A stretch of 64,000 nucleotides of DNA from Sarcophilus harrisii (lineage: Eukaryota > Chordata > Mammalia > Dasyuromorphia > Dasyuridae). The stretch lies in NCBI RefSeq assembly GCF_902635505.1, contig NC_045427.1, positions 507,363,665 through 507,427,664 on the forward strand, written 5' to 3'. Below, piece by piece: positions 1-11,552 of the stretch. A program made the translations under genes and the position numbers. A model generated the notes under the pieces. The model searched no databases, was not told the origin of the DNA, and was given only the letters and a program-made list of their open reading frames with translations. Each line of letters starts with the position of its first letter. Positions within the stretch are counted from its first letter, which is position 1.

Positions 1-950
1 ATAATATATCTGATAGAAAAGATATTCAGATATATAAATATAAATAATATATTAGATATATAAAATATATCAGATATGTGAAATACATCTAATGATAACA
101 TTTCTAGGTACATTTCTAAAAACTCTATATACCCTCAGGGTTTCTGGCCAAAACAGAAATAAGTACTATTTACACAATTCTGAACCACCAAAATCCAAAC
201 AATGACCAAATGAATCTTGGGCTGGGACTTAACTGTTAGCCAAAGAGAGCAAGAGTAATTTGAATTTAAAGTATGGTCCATAAAAAAGAAAGCTAGCCCA
301 CAAACCCCAAGATATTTGGCTAGGTTTCAGTGATCAAAATTTATATTCCTTTGGGCTTTAGCACCCATAGGTAAGAGTACGATTCCCTAAGTACACAAAA
401 CAGGGCTGATAATGAAATTTAAAACTTAAATCTGCTCGAAAGGTAAAAAAAAATTTTTGCTGTATGTGAAGTGTTGGTTTTCAGCCCATGGTATTTTAGT
501 CAGACAGATCTGAGTAGACTCGGATTCCCCCTTTAATATAGATTACCCTAAATGGGGTGTTATGGATATAGATAAGTCTCTCTATATAAAATGGAGTAAT
601 CAGGATCATAGCCCTGGAGACCCTCAATAGGACAAACCCACCTCTCAGTATAATCATTTTCTCATCACTTGTTAATCAATCAGAGTTGATTTCCACCTCA
701 ATAATATCACTCTTTCAAAGGCATATAAACATTCAGAGGATTTCATGAAGGGTCTTTGGTTTATGAGAGATGATCCAATAACCCCACCCTTTAATAGTTA
801 TTCTCTAACATAATTTACAAAATGGTTAATTACCCAGAGACTATGTTACTCAAACTTTTCATACATTAAAATGCTTTGCCAATTTTAAAACACTATATAA
901 ATGCTAGTTACTATTACTATTAACAATGATGTGGTGGAGTTTTGAAATGA
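1..950. other. AT-rich non-coding DNA, presumed CCPG1 intron 1
   Basis: No gene is visible. The first 100 bases are a degenerate TA-rich run of ATATA/AGATAT words. The rest is unique-looking AT-rich sequence without a recognisable exon. By synteny with the promoter near 18 kb it should lie inside intron 1 of the leftward gene CCPG1, but this is inference. Confidence 0.4.
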
Positions 951-1365
951 TCCAGCCATTCTTGAGTGCAATTTGGAACTATGCCCAAAGAGCTATAAAA
1001 CTATATGGAAATATGTTTAGAAGAATTGTACATGTTTAACTTATGTCGCATTGCTTACTATCTTAGGGAGGAGGAACAGGGGAAGAGAAAGGGAGAAAAA
1101 TTTGGAATACAAGGTTTTGCAAAGGAGAATGCTGAAAATTATTTGCATATTTGGAAAAATAAAACACTCATAAAAACTAAGTGCAATAAATGTGGAAATA
1201 TCTATAGAAGAATTGCACATGTTTAAGCAATATTGAATTATCTGCTGTCTAGGAGAAGGAGGAAAGGAGAGAGAAAAATTTGGAATACAAGATCTTGCAA
1301 AGATGAATATTGAAAACTATCTTTGCATATATTTGGAAAAATAAAATACTATTAAAATTTTTTTA
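951..1365 (+). mobile_element. L1 3' end with two tandem 3' tails
   Basis: A short piece of L1 ORF2 end (reading like ...WNYAQRAIK) is followed by two successive copies of the same old marsupial L1 3' untranslated tail. Both start near a GGAAATAT word (about 1004 and 1192), pass a purine-rich AGGAGGAA stretch and a TTTGGAATACAAG word, and end in AAAATAAAA (about 1165 and 1345). The same tail recurs at 3740-3850 and 5053-5110. The small open frame here is L1 tail, not a gene. Confidence 0.7.
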
Positions 1366-1734
1366 AAAATAAACAAGCAGACAGGAAAAAAATAATTACA
1401 ATGGCAATAATAATAATTCAAAGAATCCAGGATCCCATCTATGTGAATATACTCACTGGATCAGTCTCAACCTATTCAAAATTCATCTACTAAATTTTAA
1501 GCCACACCTTCCACTCAGTATTCTAAGGGTCTTTTAGCATTTTGTGGATACAGCACTTAGTTTTATCATGTGGTATATTCTTGTTATATGACCAGCCCAC
1601 TTTCTTTTCTGATCATATTATTTCACAGATAATATTATCCCATATGTCATTTGTTAAATATAAATGCCATCTTACATGGTACTTTATAAGGTATTTCTGT
1701 AATTGACATTTAGATACCATATGTATAGGATCTA

Positions 1735-1930
1735 GTAGGATCAGATCAACAAGAATTTATTGAGTACTGGGAATATAAAAACAAAAACCAAAATAAGTAC
1801 TTACCCTCAAGGAGCTTAAATTCTATGGGAAACAACATGTATACATACAGGTATCTGGAATATAAATATACAATAAATATAACAATTTTGGAGAGAAGAT
1901 AATAGGAATCAGGAAAGGTTTCATGTTGCA
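1735..1930 (-). mobile_element. L2 3' end fragment
   Basis: AATTTATTGAGTACTGGGAA followed by a CTCAAGGAGCTTAAATTCTA word is the reverse of the usual L2 3' end (reverse complement of ...AATAAATG). The same signature appears in several other L2 copies in the window. It is old and diverged. Confidence 0.55.
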
Positions 1931-2264
1931 AACTGCAAGAAAGCTAAGTGCTAATAGGAAAATGTTCTATAAACCATAAGTCAGTATCTAAACATCAAAA
2001 ATTATCATCTTCAAGAAAGAATAAACAAACAGCAAGGAGCAGAGCTGGAATTCCTGCCTAGGTCCTCTAATCTCCAAATCCAGCACACTTCCACTGTAGC
2101 ATTTGTCTCTAGAGCATCAAGAAGCAAGATGGCACAGAGAAAAAGAGAATGGTACATAGTTCCAAGAGTCCTGAGTCCAAGCTCTGATACTACCTGTATA
2201 TTCACTTAGGTGACTCACTAAAATCTAAATTTCAAGTGAATATGCAAAAACATATCAAAAGATA

Positions 2265-2395
2265 AAGCTGCAAGAGATCTTAGAAATCAATGATTCCAAC
2301 CAATTCATTTTGAGATCAAATGACTTGTCCCAAGCTCACAAAGCTAGTAAGTATGACATCAAACCTTATGGCATCAAGTCTAGTATTGCTACATA
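2265..2395 (-). mobile_element. MIR/THER-type SINE fragment
   Basis: The order 'gagatcttagaaatc', 'attttgagatcaaatgactt', 'cccaagctcacaaagctagt' matches the old mammalian MIR-like pattern in reverse orientation (anti-sense of the tRNA-related body). It is diverged and truncated. Confidence 0.5.
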
Positions 2396-2429
2396 TTAAA
2401 GTTTTCTTATATATTAAATTTTTTAACCT

Positions 2430-2935
2430 CATTTTCTGTCAGTCTTGATGCTGAGGTTCTGGGCTACAAGGTCAAATTGGCAGAGAAAGATTACTCCCTG
2501 AGGGCATTGATGGGGAATCAGCTCAACCTTATATCCCATCTCCTATGGAAGTCTTGTCTAACCCTGCTGTACTGTATCCAGAAAGTCAAGTTATGTCAAA
2601 CTCCTGAGATTAAATTTTCTTATAAATCTGCCCATGGCCCACACCATCTTTGCTGAATCCTTCTGGGTTAGCCCACCATGGACCTATGCTCTATTGTATT
2701 TTTCTTCTCCTTGTCCCACATGCCTCATGGTCTCTATTTATGTGCCCTCCTAACTATTTCATATCTGCAGTGTCCTTTTACCTCTTCACTTTGTAACCTC
2801 TTCTCAAAAATAAACCTACCTTTTGCCAAAAAGAAAGGCCATTGTGAATTCTTCACAACTGAACTCCATCATTTGGTGCCATTGCTTACCTCAATCACAT
2901 TATTTGCTGCTGAAACCCAAACACATCATTGAGAT
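2430..2935 (+). mobile_element. LTR-like fossil, solo, diverged
   Basis: About 500 bp with LTR-like layout: an AT-rich first half, an AATAAA at about 2809, then a GAATTCTTCACA word and a TTTGGTGCC word. The final 150 bp aligns by eye with 32630-32770 (same GAATTCTTCACA and TTTGGTGCC words in the same order), so the two are copies of one family. Exact ends and a target duplication could not be set. Confidence 0.45.
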
Positions 2936-3184
2936 TGAGACTAAAACCTAGAGAGATTGGACAGGGAAGGGTGACAGGAAAAGCAGGGGGAGGGGTCCAC
3001 AAAAAAAAAAAACTACAACAATGTAATGGAAATAAATAGGAATCTGTGTAATTATAAGGACAGAGTGGGGCCCTGAGAGATTAGCAAATGTACCTCCAAT
3101 TTTTAAAAAGTGGTGAACTGACTATGGAATGTAGCATTTTCCTTCACACTAAATCGATGTGTTTGGTTTTAATGACTTTTTAAA

Positions 3185-3852
3185 AAATTTCTTACTAGAA
3201 CTATGCCCAAAGTGCTATCAAACTGCATACCTTTTGATCCAGCAATGTTTCTATTAGATCTGAATCCCAAAGAAATCATAAAAGAGGGGAAAAGATCCAC
3301 ATGTGCAAAAGTGTTTGTAGCAGCTCTTTGTAGTGGCAAGAAACTGGAAATTGAGTGGATGCCCATCAGTTGGGGAAAGGCTGAATAAATTGTGGTATAT
3401 AATGTTATGGAATATTATTGTTTTATAAGAAATGATTAGCAGGATGACTTCAGAGAGACCTGCAGAGACTTATATAAATTGATGCAAAGTGAAGTGATTA
3501 GAACCAGGAGATGATTGTACACAGCAACAAGATGGTGAACATGGCTCTTTTCAACAATGAGGTGATTCAGGCCAATTGTAATAGACTTATGATGGAGAGA
3601 GCCATCTGTGTTCAGAAAGAGGAACTGTGGGTACTAAATATGGATCACAACATAGTATTTTCACCTTTTCTGTTGTTTGCTTGCTTTTTTATTACTCTCA
3701 ATTTTTTTCCTGTTTGATCTGATTTTTCTTGTACAGAGTGATAATTGTGGAAATATGTATAGAAAAATTATACATGTTTAACATATATCGGGTTACTTGC
3801 TATCTAGAGAAGGGGTTGGAGGAAAGGAGAAAATTTTAGAACATAAGGTTTT
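3185..3852 (+). mobile_element. Older L1, ORF2 end and 3' tail (left part)
   Basis: Translates in pieces to the L1 ORF2 C-terminus: NYAQSAIKLHTF-like start, IPFDPAMFLLDLNPKEI, CAKVFVAAL, LEIEWMPI. It continues into the old marsupial L1 3' tail (GTGATAATTGTGGAAATATG, purine tract, TTTTAGAACATAAGG). A younger L1 splits it at 3853-5052, and its last 60 bp and poly-A resume at 5053-5115. Confidence 0.85.
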
Positions 3853-3868
3853 CTCAAGGATGAACATT
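3853..3868. repeat. 16-bp target duplication, left copy
   Basis: ctcaaggatgaacatt, identical to 5037-5052; it brackets the L1 insertion between them. Confidence 0.9.
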
Positions 3869-5036
3869 TTTTTTTTTTATTTTATTTAATAGCCTTTAAT
3901 TTACAGGATATATACATGGGTAACTTTACAGCATTAACAATTGCCAAACCTCTTGTTCCAATTTTTCACCTCTTACCCCCCCCCCCCCCCCCTAGATGGC
4001 AGGATGACCCGTAGATGTTAAAAATATTAAAATATAAATTAGATACACAAAAAGTATACATGACCAAAACGTTATTTTGCTGTACAAAAAGAATCAGACT
4101 CTGAAATATTGTACAATTAGCTTGTGAAGGAAATCAAAAATGCAGGTGTGCATAAATATAGGGATTGGGAATTCAATGTAATGGTTTTTAGTCATCTCCC
4201 AGAGTTCTTTTTCTGGGCATAGCTAGTTCAGTTCATTACTGCTCCATTAGAAATGATTTGGTTGATCTCGTTGCTGAGGATGGCCTGGTCCATCAGAACT
4301 GGTCATCATATAGTATTGTTGTTGAAGTATATAATGATCTCCTGGTCCTGCTCATTTCACTCAGCATCAGTTCGTGTAAGTCTCTCCAGGCCTTTCTGAA
4401 ATCATCCTGTTGGTCATTTCTTACAGAACAGTAATATTCCATAATATTCATATACCACAATTTATTCAGCCATTCTCCAACTGATGGACATCCATTCAGT
4501 TTCCAGTTTCTAGCCACTACAAAAAGGGCTGCCACAAACATTCGTGCACATACAGGTCCCTTTCCCTTCTTTATAATCTCTTTGGGATATAATCCCAGTA
4601 GTAACACTGCTGGATCAAAGGGTATGCACAGTTTGATAACTTTTTGAGCATAGTTCCAAACTACTCTCCAAAATGGTTGGATTCGTTCACAACTCCACCA
4701 ACAATGCATCAATGTCCCAGTTTTCCCGCATCCCCTCCAACAATCATCATTATTTTTTCCTGTCATCTTAGCCAATCTGACAGGTGTGTAGTGGTATCTT
4801 AGAGTTGTCTTAATTTGCATTTCTCTGATTAATAATGACTTGGAGCATCTTTTCATATGACTAGAAATAGTTTCAATTTCTTCATCTGAGAATTGTCTGT
4901 TCATATCCTTTGACCATTTTTCAATTGGAGAATGGCTTGATTTTTTATAAATTAGAGTTAATTCTCTATATATTTTGGAAATGAGGCCTTTATCAGAACC
5001 TTTGACTGTAAAAATATTTTCCCAGTTTATTGCTTC
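3869..5036 (-). mobile_element. Young 5'-truncated L1 inside an older L1
   Basis: Minus-strand L1 of about 1.17 kb. It begins (plus view) with an oligo-T, then the 3' untranslated region with a 17-C run at 3976-3992 (a G-run in L1 sense), then the ORF2 C-terminus at 4293-5036. Residues seen include NRQFSDEEIETISSHMKRC, REMQIKTTLRYHYTPVR, CWRGCGKTGTLMHCWW, IPFDPAVLLLGLYPKE and WLNKLWYMNIMEYYCSVRND, the standard L1 C-terminal series with the CCHC-like C..C..H..C segment. This end of ORF2 is uninterrupted, and the target duplication is perfect, so the insertion is recent. It lacks the RT and endonuclease, so it cannot move itself. Confidence 0.95.
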
Positions 5037-5115
5037 CTCAAGGATGAACATTAAAAACTATCCTTGCATAAATTTTGAAAATAAAACACTATTATTAAAA
5101 AAAAAAGAAAAAAAA
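5037..5115 (+). mobile_element. Older L1, 3' terminus and poly-A (right part)
   Basis: The right target duplication (5037-5052) is followed by the end of the older L1 tail: AAAAACTATCCTTGCATA, AATAAAACAC, then A-rich. It completes the element interrupted at 3852. Confidence 0.85.
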
Positions 5116-5574
5116 GGAAAATAAGTAACTTTCTGCTTACAAGAGAAAGCTACCTGGACTGAAAGAAATTAATAGGTATCAATTAATAAACTTAAAAAAA
5201 ATTAAGGTGATACAGAGTACTTCAACTACTAGCTACAACAAATTAAAAAAAAATTTAAAAAGAAAAGAAAGGAGAGAGGCTGCTTTCTAAGATAAGTGAT
5301 GGGGGCCTACTGAAGTTCACAAAAAGTGGTCTGAAGTTCAATTATAAGTACTGTCCCCTGTTCTATCTAAGTATTCCCTTATTGTTAATTTTCTCAAACC
5401 TCAATGTATGTCTTTAACAAGTTAATCCCTTCTGCTTTCTAAAAAGAGATCAATCCTAAGAAGACAAGCATCACTGTAATTGTAATAGAAATCACTTTGC
5501 ACAAAAAGTAGATAGGTAATTTTGGCATTGTGGTATGACTATATCACCTTGTGAATAATAACAGTTAAATGTAT

Positions 5575-5725
5575 TGGTCAACCTGCCATCTTGGGGAAGG
5601 GGTGGGGGGAAGGAGGGAAAAAGTTGGAACAAAAGGATTTACAACTGTCAATGCTGAAAAATTACCTATGCATATATCTTGTAAATAAAAAGCTATAATA
5701 ACAATTTTTAAAAGATATTAATTAA
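5575..5725 (+). mobile_element. L1 3' end
   Basis: A short L1 3' end: CTGCCATCTTGGGG, a G-rich tract, AAAAAGTTGGAAC, CTGTCAATGCTGAAAAATTA, CATATATCTTGTAAATAAAA. It is the same family as 40803-41101 but older. Confidence 0.75.
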
Positions 5726-5729
5726 AAAA

Positions 5730-6816
5730 AGAATAATAGATAATAAAAAGTTATGAAAAAATAAGTTAATAGTTATTCTAATAACAAAGAATAACATTTT
5801 TTAAATGACAACTACCTCAAGAAAAGTAAAATTTAAATGAAGAAAATAATGCTGGAGTAATAATGACTTTGGGGAATTTTGTTTTAGAGCCCACAGGATC
5901 ACATAATTACCCTGAACTTTTGTTTACAAATATATGTCATGAGAATGGTTGTTGAAATAATTTCTCTCTACAATAAAGGAGAATGTGAAAGAGCTCCCAG
6001 TAATAGCATTAACTAGACCAGTATTTAAAATATTAAAATATGCAATTAGAACCTAAGGCCATTTTTTTTGGTTTGTTTTTTAAAACTGGAAGTGAAAGCT
6101 ACAATTCATTTTAGTAATATAGAGAAATAGCAGATTAGTAGATTAATTCTTTTTAATCCAGATTTCTTTTTCTTTTTTGCTAAAGAGAGTTGAATCAATA
6201 CATGATTATTCCACATATACTTGAAGTGCTGTTGTAGTAAAGAACAGCCCTATGAGTTTGTTTTCTTCTATGATGTAACATCCTTCAAATTGAGAAACAG
6301 AAACTACTATTGCTATATTTGAAGATAAAGTAATCCTTTCTGCTTTTCTTCATCTAAAAGGCAACAATTTATAAGAATGTATACTCACACTAAGTGACAA
6401 AATAAATTCAATGTACTAGAAATCTGGAGGGTAGGTGCAGTGTTTAATTTTTGCATGTCTCCAATGCCTAGTATAAAGAAGTCAAAGAACTAGGAAATAG
6501 CTTTTCTTTTTAAACAACGGGATAAAGGATATCACTCATTCTTACTAAAATTCATTTCTCTTTGCAGAAGAAACATGGGATGATTTTTCAAATGGAAACT
6601 TCTTTAAAATTATCATCTAATTATGTAAACCTGATCACTATAAAACCACAAATACCTCAAGATCTTCTATATTTTAATAAAGTATAATAATGATTTATAA
6701 TTTTTGCTTTACATGTTTCTGCAATTAATTACAAACATGTCAAATGCTGAATGAAATAAGAGCTCCTAGGAATGGTCAAAGACTGAAATGTCTCCCAAGA
6801 AGAAAAAAGTCAATAA
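5730..6816. other. Unique-looking non-coding DNA
   Basis: AT-rich sequence with no recognised repeat or exon. No CCPG1-like reading frame was found on the minus strand. Confidence 0.35.
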
Positions 6817-6822
6817 TCTAAC

Positions 6823-7453
6823 TGTGGTGTTCTTTTTCCAAAACACAGCCAGGTGATAAAAGTTCAGATCTTTTATTGTGTCCTTCAATATAGCCCGGTT
6901 AGCTCAGAGGCCTATGTCTCCGCTTGGTTCTAAGAGCTCAGCCCCAATATCTCCAAATCCAAAGGTTTGTCCTTCCTACTCTAGCCAGCACCAAGGTAGA
7001 AGATACAATGAATCTCTCTTGCCTTGAAGATAGGGCTTGTGGGCTTCCTCGCAGACTGCTCCTCTCCAACTCCTGGGAATGCTCCCAAGTAACTCTCTGG
7101 AGAGGCTCACTGGAGCTGTATTTATGCTACTTCTCCAAGAGTGAGATTGTGGAATATCTCCCAGCATGCTCTCTGGCCTTAAGAACTTCAAGGGAGGTGT
7201 GAATTCAGATATCTCTTTCTAAACCCTGAATTCTCCCAAACGTGTCAACTCCATTGAGTACTTAGATACTTATGAGCTCTCTAAAGGTGTGAACACAAGC
7301 ATCGTTTCTATCAGTTGTACTTAGTACCTTGTTTCAAGTTCTGGCCCAAAATATCTCTTTCTGAGATCAAATCAATCATATTGAACCATGCCAAATTAGT
7401 AATTATTGTCTCTATCAACTCCAATGGCTTAACAGTTTGTAAAAATTCCAACA
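6823..7453 (-). mobile_element. Solo LTR with 6-bp target duplication (ERV fossil)
   Basis: 631 bp, minus strand, beginning TGTTGG and ending in CA in LTR sense. Both sides are flanked by tctaac (6817-6822 and 7454-7459). In LTR sense there is a TATA-like CATAAATA near 7118-7125 and a polyadenylation signal at 6872-6877. A 6-bp duplication is usual for class II (ERVK/beta-like) elements. There is no internal region, so it is a recombination product of a once complete provirus. Confidence 0.85.
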
Positions 7454-7819
7454 TCTAACTGTTTAGCTCAAAAGCTTACATTTATCCACATTGTTGATCT
7501 TGTAGATATAGTGGAAATATATTCAAATGTAGTTAATGCAAAAGACTCATTTCAAAACTATGAAAAATAATACCCTATTCTTACTTATTACATTATTTGA
7601 TCTTGTTAGACTTTTGAGACACAAAAATAAAACCACAAATATAATACTGCAGTTTTAGGATCTTTCTATTTCAGCATTATGAAAATCAAGTCAGTCAGTA
7701 AAGATGATGTATGTTTTCTTTCTACTTAGGAAGGGTAAAAAGCAAGCTAAGCTGTTTTAAGAAATCAAATATGCCTTAATTTTTACCAAGAAATTTCTTG
7801 GCCAAAAGCTTTTCCACTG

Positions 7820-8045
7820 TGATATAAATGGCAAATTCCCTGGATTGGGAGTTAAAGCATCTGGATTCCAACACAGGCTCTAAATATTGCTATCTTACTT
7901 CAGATAAATCATTTGGCCTCTTGTAAATTTGCTCATCAATGAAAAGACAAATAATTGCACCTAGCTCATAAGATTGTAGTGAGAAATGAGAAAATATATA
8001 CAAAGTGCCCTTTAAAGTTTAAAACACTAAAATATTTTTAGTTAA
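7820..8045 (+). mobile_element. MIR SINE, diverged
   Basis: tRNA-like head (ATAAATGGCAAATTCCCTGG ... CTGGATTCCAACACAGG), core with TTCAGATAAATCATTTGGCC, and an L2-like tail ending AAACACTAAAATATTTTTAG. Classic MIR order. Confidence 0.65.
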
Positions 8046-8151
8046 TATTATTATGAGATGGTTGTGCTAAATAACTTTTCAATCTATTATTCCACGTCCC
8101 ATATCAAGAAGAAATAGAATCAGAATCCAAAGTTCAGAAAGTATTACCAAA

Positions 8152-8176
8152 AAAATTAATTAATTAATTAATTAAA
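8152..8176. repeat. (TTAA)n/(ATTA)n simple repeat
   Basis: Perfect tandem ATTA units. It is simple-sequence DNA. Confidence 0.9.
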
Positions 8177-8583
8177 ACTCACTGATGTTAAATTAGTCAC
8201 TAAACATTTGATTATCTACTTAATATCTGATATCTTTCCAAAAATTATATTCAAATTTAAGAATTCCTTACAACTAATTTTAAAAATATATTAAAACAGT
8301 TCATTGTTACTTTCCTTTTGATCCAAGGTGGCCTACAAAAGTCATTCTGATGAGAAAATGATGAGATGAAAAAAGTAGGCAAGTTTATTTCATTGAAATC
8401 TAAACTTAAAATAATAATTGTACATTCTTTTGACTTAGTTAAAATTGATGAAACATCCCCAAGTGGATAGGCCAAAACTATTTCTACTTCTGAATGTAAT
8501 TAGCCTTTTTTCCATAACTCATCCTCCTAACAGTTCATAGGAGATGAGTTTGCAATTTTGGCTTTAAACCAAGCTAGGCTAAT

Positions 8584-9415
8584 CTTTTTTTTTTCTTTTC
8601 TGTTTTTTTTTTTTTTAATTTTTCAGTTTTAAAACATAAACATAGATAGTTCATTCATTCATTCACCCTTGCAAAACCTTCCAAATTTTTTTCTCCCTCT
8701 CTTCCTCTGACCTCCTCCCCTAGATGGCAAGTAATCCAGTATATGTTAAATATGAACAATTCTTCTATACATGCTTCCACAATTTGCATGCTGCACAAGA
8801 AAAAAATCAGTCAAAAAGGGGAAAAAATGAAAAAGAAAACAAAATGCAAGCAAACAACAAAAAAGTGAAAATATGATGTAATCCACACTCAATCCCCATA
8901 GTCCACTTTCTGGGTGCAGATGACTCTCTCCATCACAAGATTATTCAATGGAACTAGTCTGAATCATATCATTATTGAAAAGAATAACATCCATCAGAAT
9001 TGATCATCGTATAATCTTGCTGTTGTCAAATACAATGATCTCCTGGTTCTGTTCATTTCATTTAGCATCAGTTCATATAAATCTCTCCAGGCCTCTCTGA
9101 AATCATCCTGCTGATCGTTTCTTATAGAACAGTAATATTCCATAACATTCATATGCCATAACTTATTCAGCCATTCTCCAATTGATGGGCATCCACTCAG
9201 TTTCCAGTTGTTTGCCATTACAAAAAAAGGCTACTACAAACATTTGTCCTACTACAAGGAGATCCTTTCCCTCCTTTTATGATCTCTTTGGCATACAAGT
9301 CCAGTAGAAACGCTGTTGGATTAAAATGGGTATGCAGTATGACAGCCCTTTGGGCATAGTTCCATATTGCTCTTCAGAATGATTGAATCAGTTCACAATT
9401 CCACCAACAATTTAT
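8584..9415 (-). mobile_element. 5'-truncated L1
   Basis: Minus strand. Oligo-T start, then the 3' untranslated segment with CCTCCCCTAGATGGCAAG and an A-rich stretch. The ORF2 C-terminus follows at 8994-9218 (NNWKLSGCPSIGEWLNKLWH, MEYYCSIRNDQQDDFREAW, YELMLNEMNRTRRSLY). ORF2 homology continues in broken form to about 9415. It is older than the 3869-5036 copy. Confidence 0.9.
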
Positions 9416-9449
9416 TAAGAGGTCTTTTAAAAGGCCTATATCCAAAACC

Positions 9450-10110
9450 ATTACATTAATCACATTGGAAACAACAAATAGATGAAATGCCTGTTGCTCA
9501 GATTCATTTGAAAGGACATCTTATAGAATTTGCCCTACAGTATGTTTATCTGGGACAGAGAACAGATCGAAAAATTCCTGATCTCAAGAGTTGAAAAGAA
9601 CAGCTTGTATTGCTTTGGCAGAGCTCTCAATTTTACTAGGTTTTTACTAATTTATTAATTTTTTTTTTTACTAGTATTGCTATATGGTAGCATCAGGATA
9701 TCCCAATATTTCCAAAACAGCAATAAATAAATAAATAAGAAATTCACGCAACCAATGGAAATACACACAATGAAACTAAGCATACTGCAACATATAATGA
9801 ACTAGGAACTGAAGAAAAAGAGTAAAGGATTCTATCGAGGAATCATATGTGTGACATGGAAAGAATGAACTGGTTACACAACAAAAGCAAGAGATGACGG
9901 GTGGCTAGCAGAGTATTCTTATGGCAAGGAATCAAGGAACATTTCCAGCATCTTGGATGTCCTGATGAGGTGCAAGTACCAAAATTGATGCAATCTTACA
10001 GAATAATAAATTTCTTGGTGATAGCTTTTTGGGAAGATGATCAAGGAGTTCAGTATAAGATTACAAGCATCAAACCATTTGAATACATCAATACTAACTT
10101 AAACTGACAT
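9450..10110 (+). mobile_element. Degenerate RTE/CR1-like LINE fragment
   Basis: Not firmly recognised. Frame pieces read ALQYVYLGQRTDRKIPDLKS near 9530-9590 and, near 9855-9960, RMNWLH then RVASRVFLWQGIKEHFQ. These resemble the C-terminal reverse-transcriptase stretch of RTE-type LINEs (YVYLGQ...EIKRR, then RW..RVL.W.PR). It has several stops, an A-rich (AATA)n insert at 9721-9738 and no open gene. A decayed processed pseudogene is the alternative. Confidence 0.4.
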
Positions 10111-10119
10111 ATAATGTAC

Positions 10120-11550
10120 AACAGGAACCTCTTTCTTCAAATACAGCACTCTACTATAATTTATCAAGTAATCTTCTGGAATGTCTAATAGATTTCATGT
10201 ATTACTGCTTATTTCCTTTTAAATAATAAAAATTAAAACTTTAAAGCAAAGAACACAAATCACATAATTCTTAGTAATAAAATTCATAGGAGAAATGGTT
10301 TCTAATCCCAAATAATGGCTTAAGTAACAAAACAGGAACTGGGAAAATAATATCCCCTTTCTTTAACCAAAAGTCAATCTGTGCTGGACCATTATAGTTC
10401 ATTAAACACCCCTACATAAAGCCTAATTACAAATACTAACAAAATGCACTAAATCTAAATATTTGCAAAATCTAGTACCTTATCAAATACAATAGGCAAT
10501 CTTGAATTTCAAGAAGATTAGAAGACATGTTTTGTCAATTGTAATATGATCAACTGAGAATGAAATATCTTCTAATTAACAAAGAAAAACCACACATGTG
10601 GTCTTATCTCGGTGAAAATTAGATCAAAATAAGATTGTTTTCTATGTGATGGAAGATATATTTACTTTCCTTTGCTTTTATGTCTGTAGTCCAACTGCTC
10701 ATTCCCACTCCCAAAATACCGATAAAACTTAGCAGCCAAATGAATTCATTTGCTTTTAGTTTTTTTATCTAAAAGGAAAATGGGCATGAAGCGAAACAGG
10801 ACAAGAAGTATGCAGTAATATAGTACAATGGCTTCTAGTTTATGTTTCTCAAGATCACTCTTCATCAAATTTAATTGGAAAAAAAAAAAAAAAAAAAAAC
10901 AGTACTAGAAGATGGAGGAAGAATTCAAGCCTCTATTTTGACATTTACTAGCTTTGTTATGATGGGCAAGTCTCTGAACCTGTTTCTTCACCTATAAAGT
11001 TAAAAACAAGAATGAACCTCAAGGGAAGACAGAGTGAGAAGATCTGTCAGACAAGTAGGAAGAATTACTACAAAGCTGACTCCAGGATTCTTTGTAAGCA
11101 TTTTACAAAACATCGGACCTTATAGTATTATTAAGGATCTCATATCAACATAAGTTATTGTTAAAATTAAATACTGCTAAATACAAAGATAAAAGATGGA
11201 AAAAAACACAGTATCTATCTAGAAGACATATACACAAATAAGCATAACATAAAGTAAAATGTGATTATAGCAAAGGAGTGATTCAGTTAAAGTGTTCTAA
11301 GAAAATGTGAGAACAACAACAATAAATCATGAATCCAAAAGAATCAAGGAAGAAAACACTATTCAAAACCTGACAGAGAAGCAATGAATTTTAAATTCAG
11401 AAAGAGCCAAACATTTCTAATGTTCGGGACTAATATGGGGATTTGATTTGTTTTTAAACCTGCTCATTGTGGCATATAAGAGGAGAGACAATAATTTAAA
11501 AAACACATTTGTTACTTGAAAATAATAAAATATGAACCACTTTCTTTCCC
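10120..11550. other. Unique-looking non-coding DNA with A-runs
   Basis: No exon or clear repeat seen apart from an A20-type run at 10880-10899 and faint old SINE-like words at 10935-11000 (GATGGGCAAGTCTCTGAACC, MIR core-like). Confidence 0.35.
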
Positions 11551-11552
11551 TG

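Noticed and set aside
1005-1226. 73-codon open frame on the plus strand
   Set aside because: Lies entirely in L1 3' tail sequence.
3203-3717. Two short plus-strand open frames
   Set aside because: Both are L1 ORF2 end and 3' tail.
4293-5051. 252-codon open frame on the minus strand
   Set aside because: It is the C-terminal part of L1 ORF2 in a 5'-truncated insertion, not a host gene.
6924-7202. 92-codon plus-strand open frame
   Set aside because: Antisense across a solo LTR.
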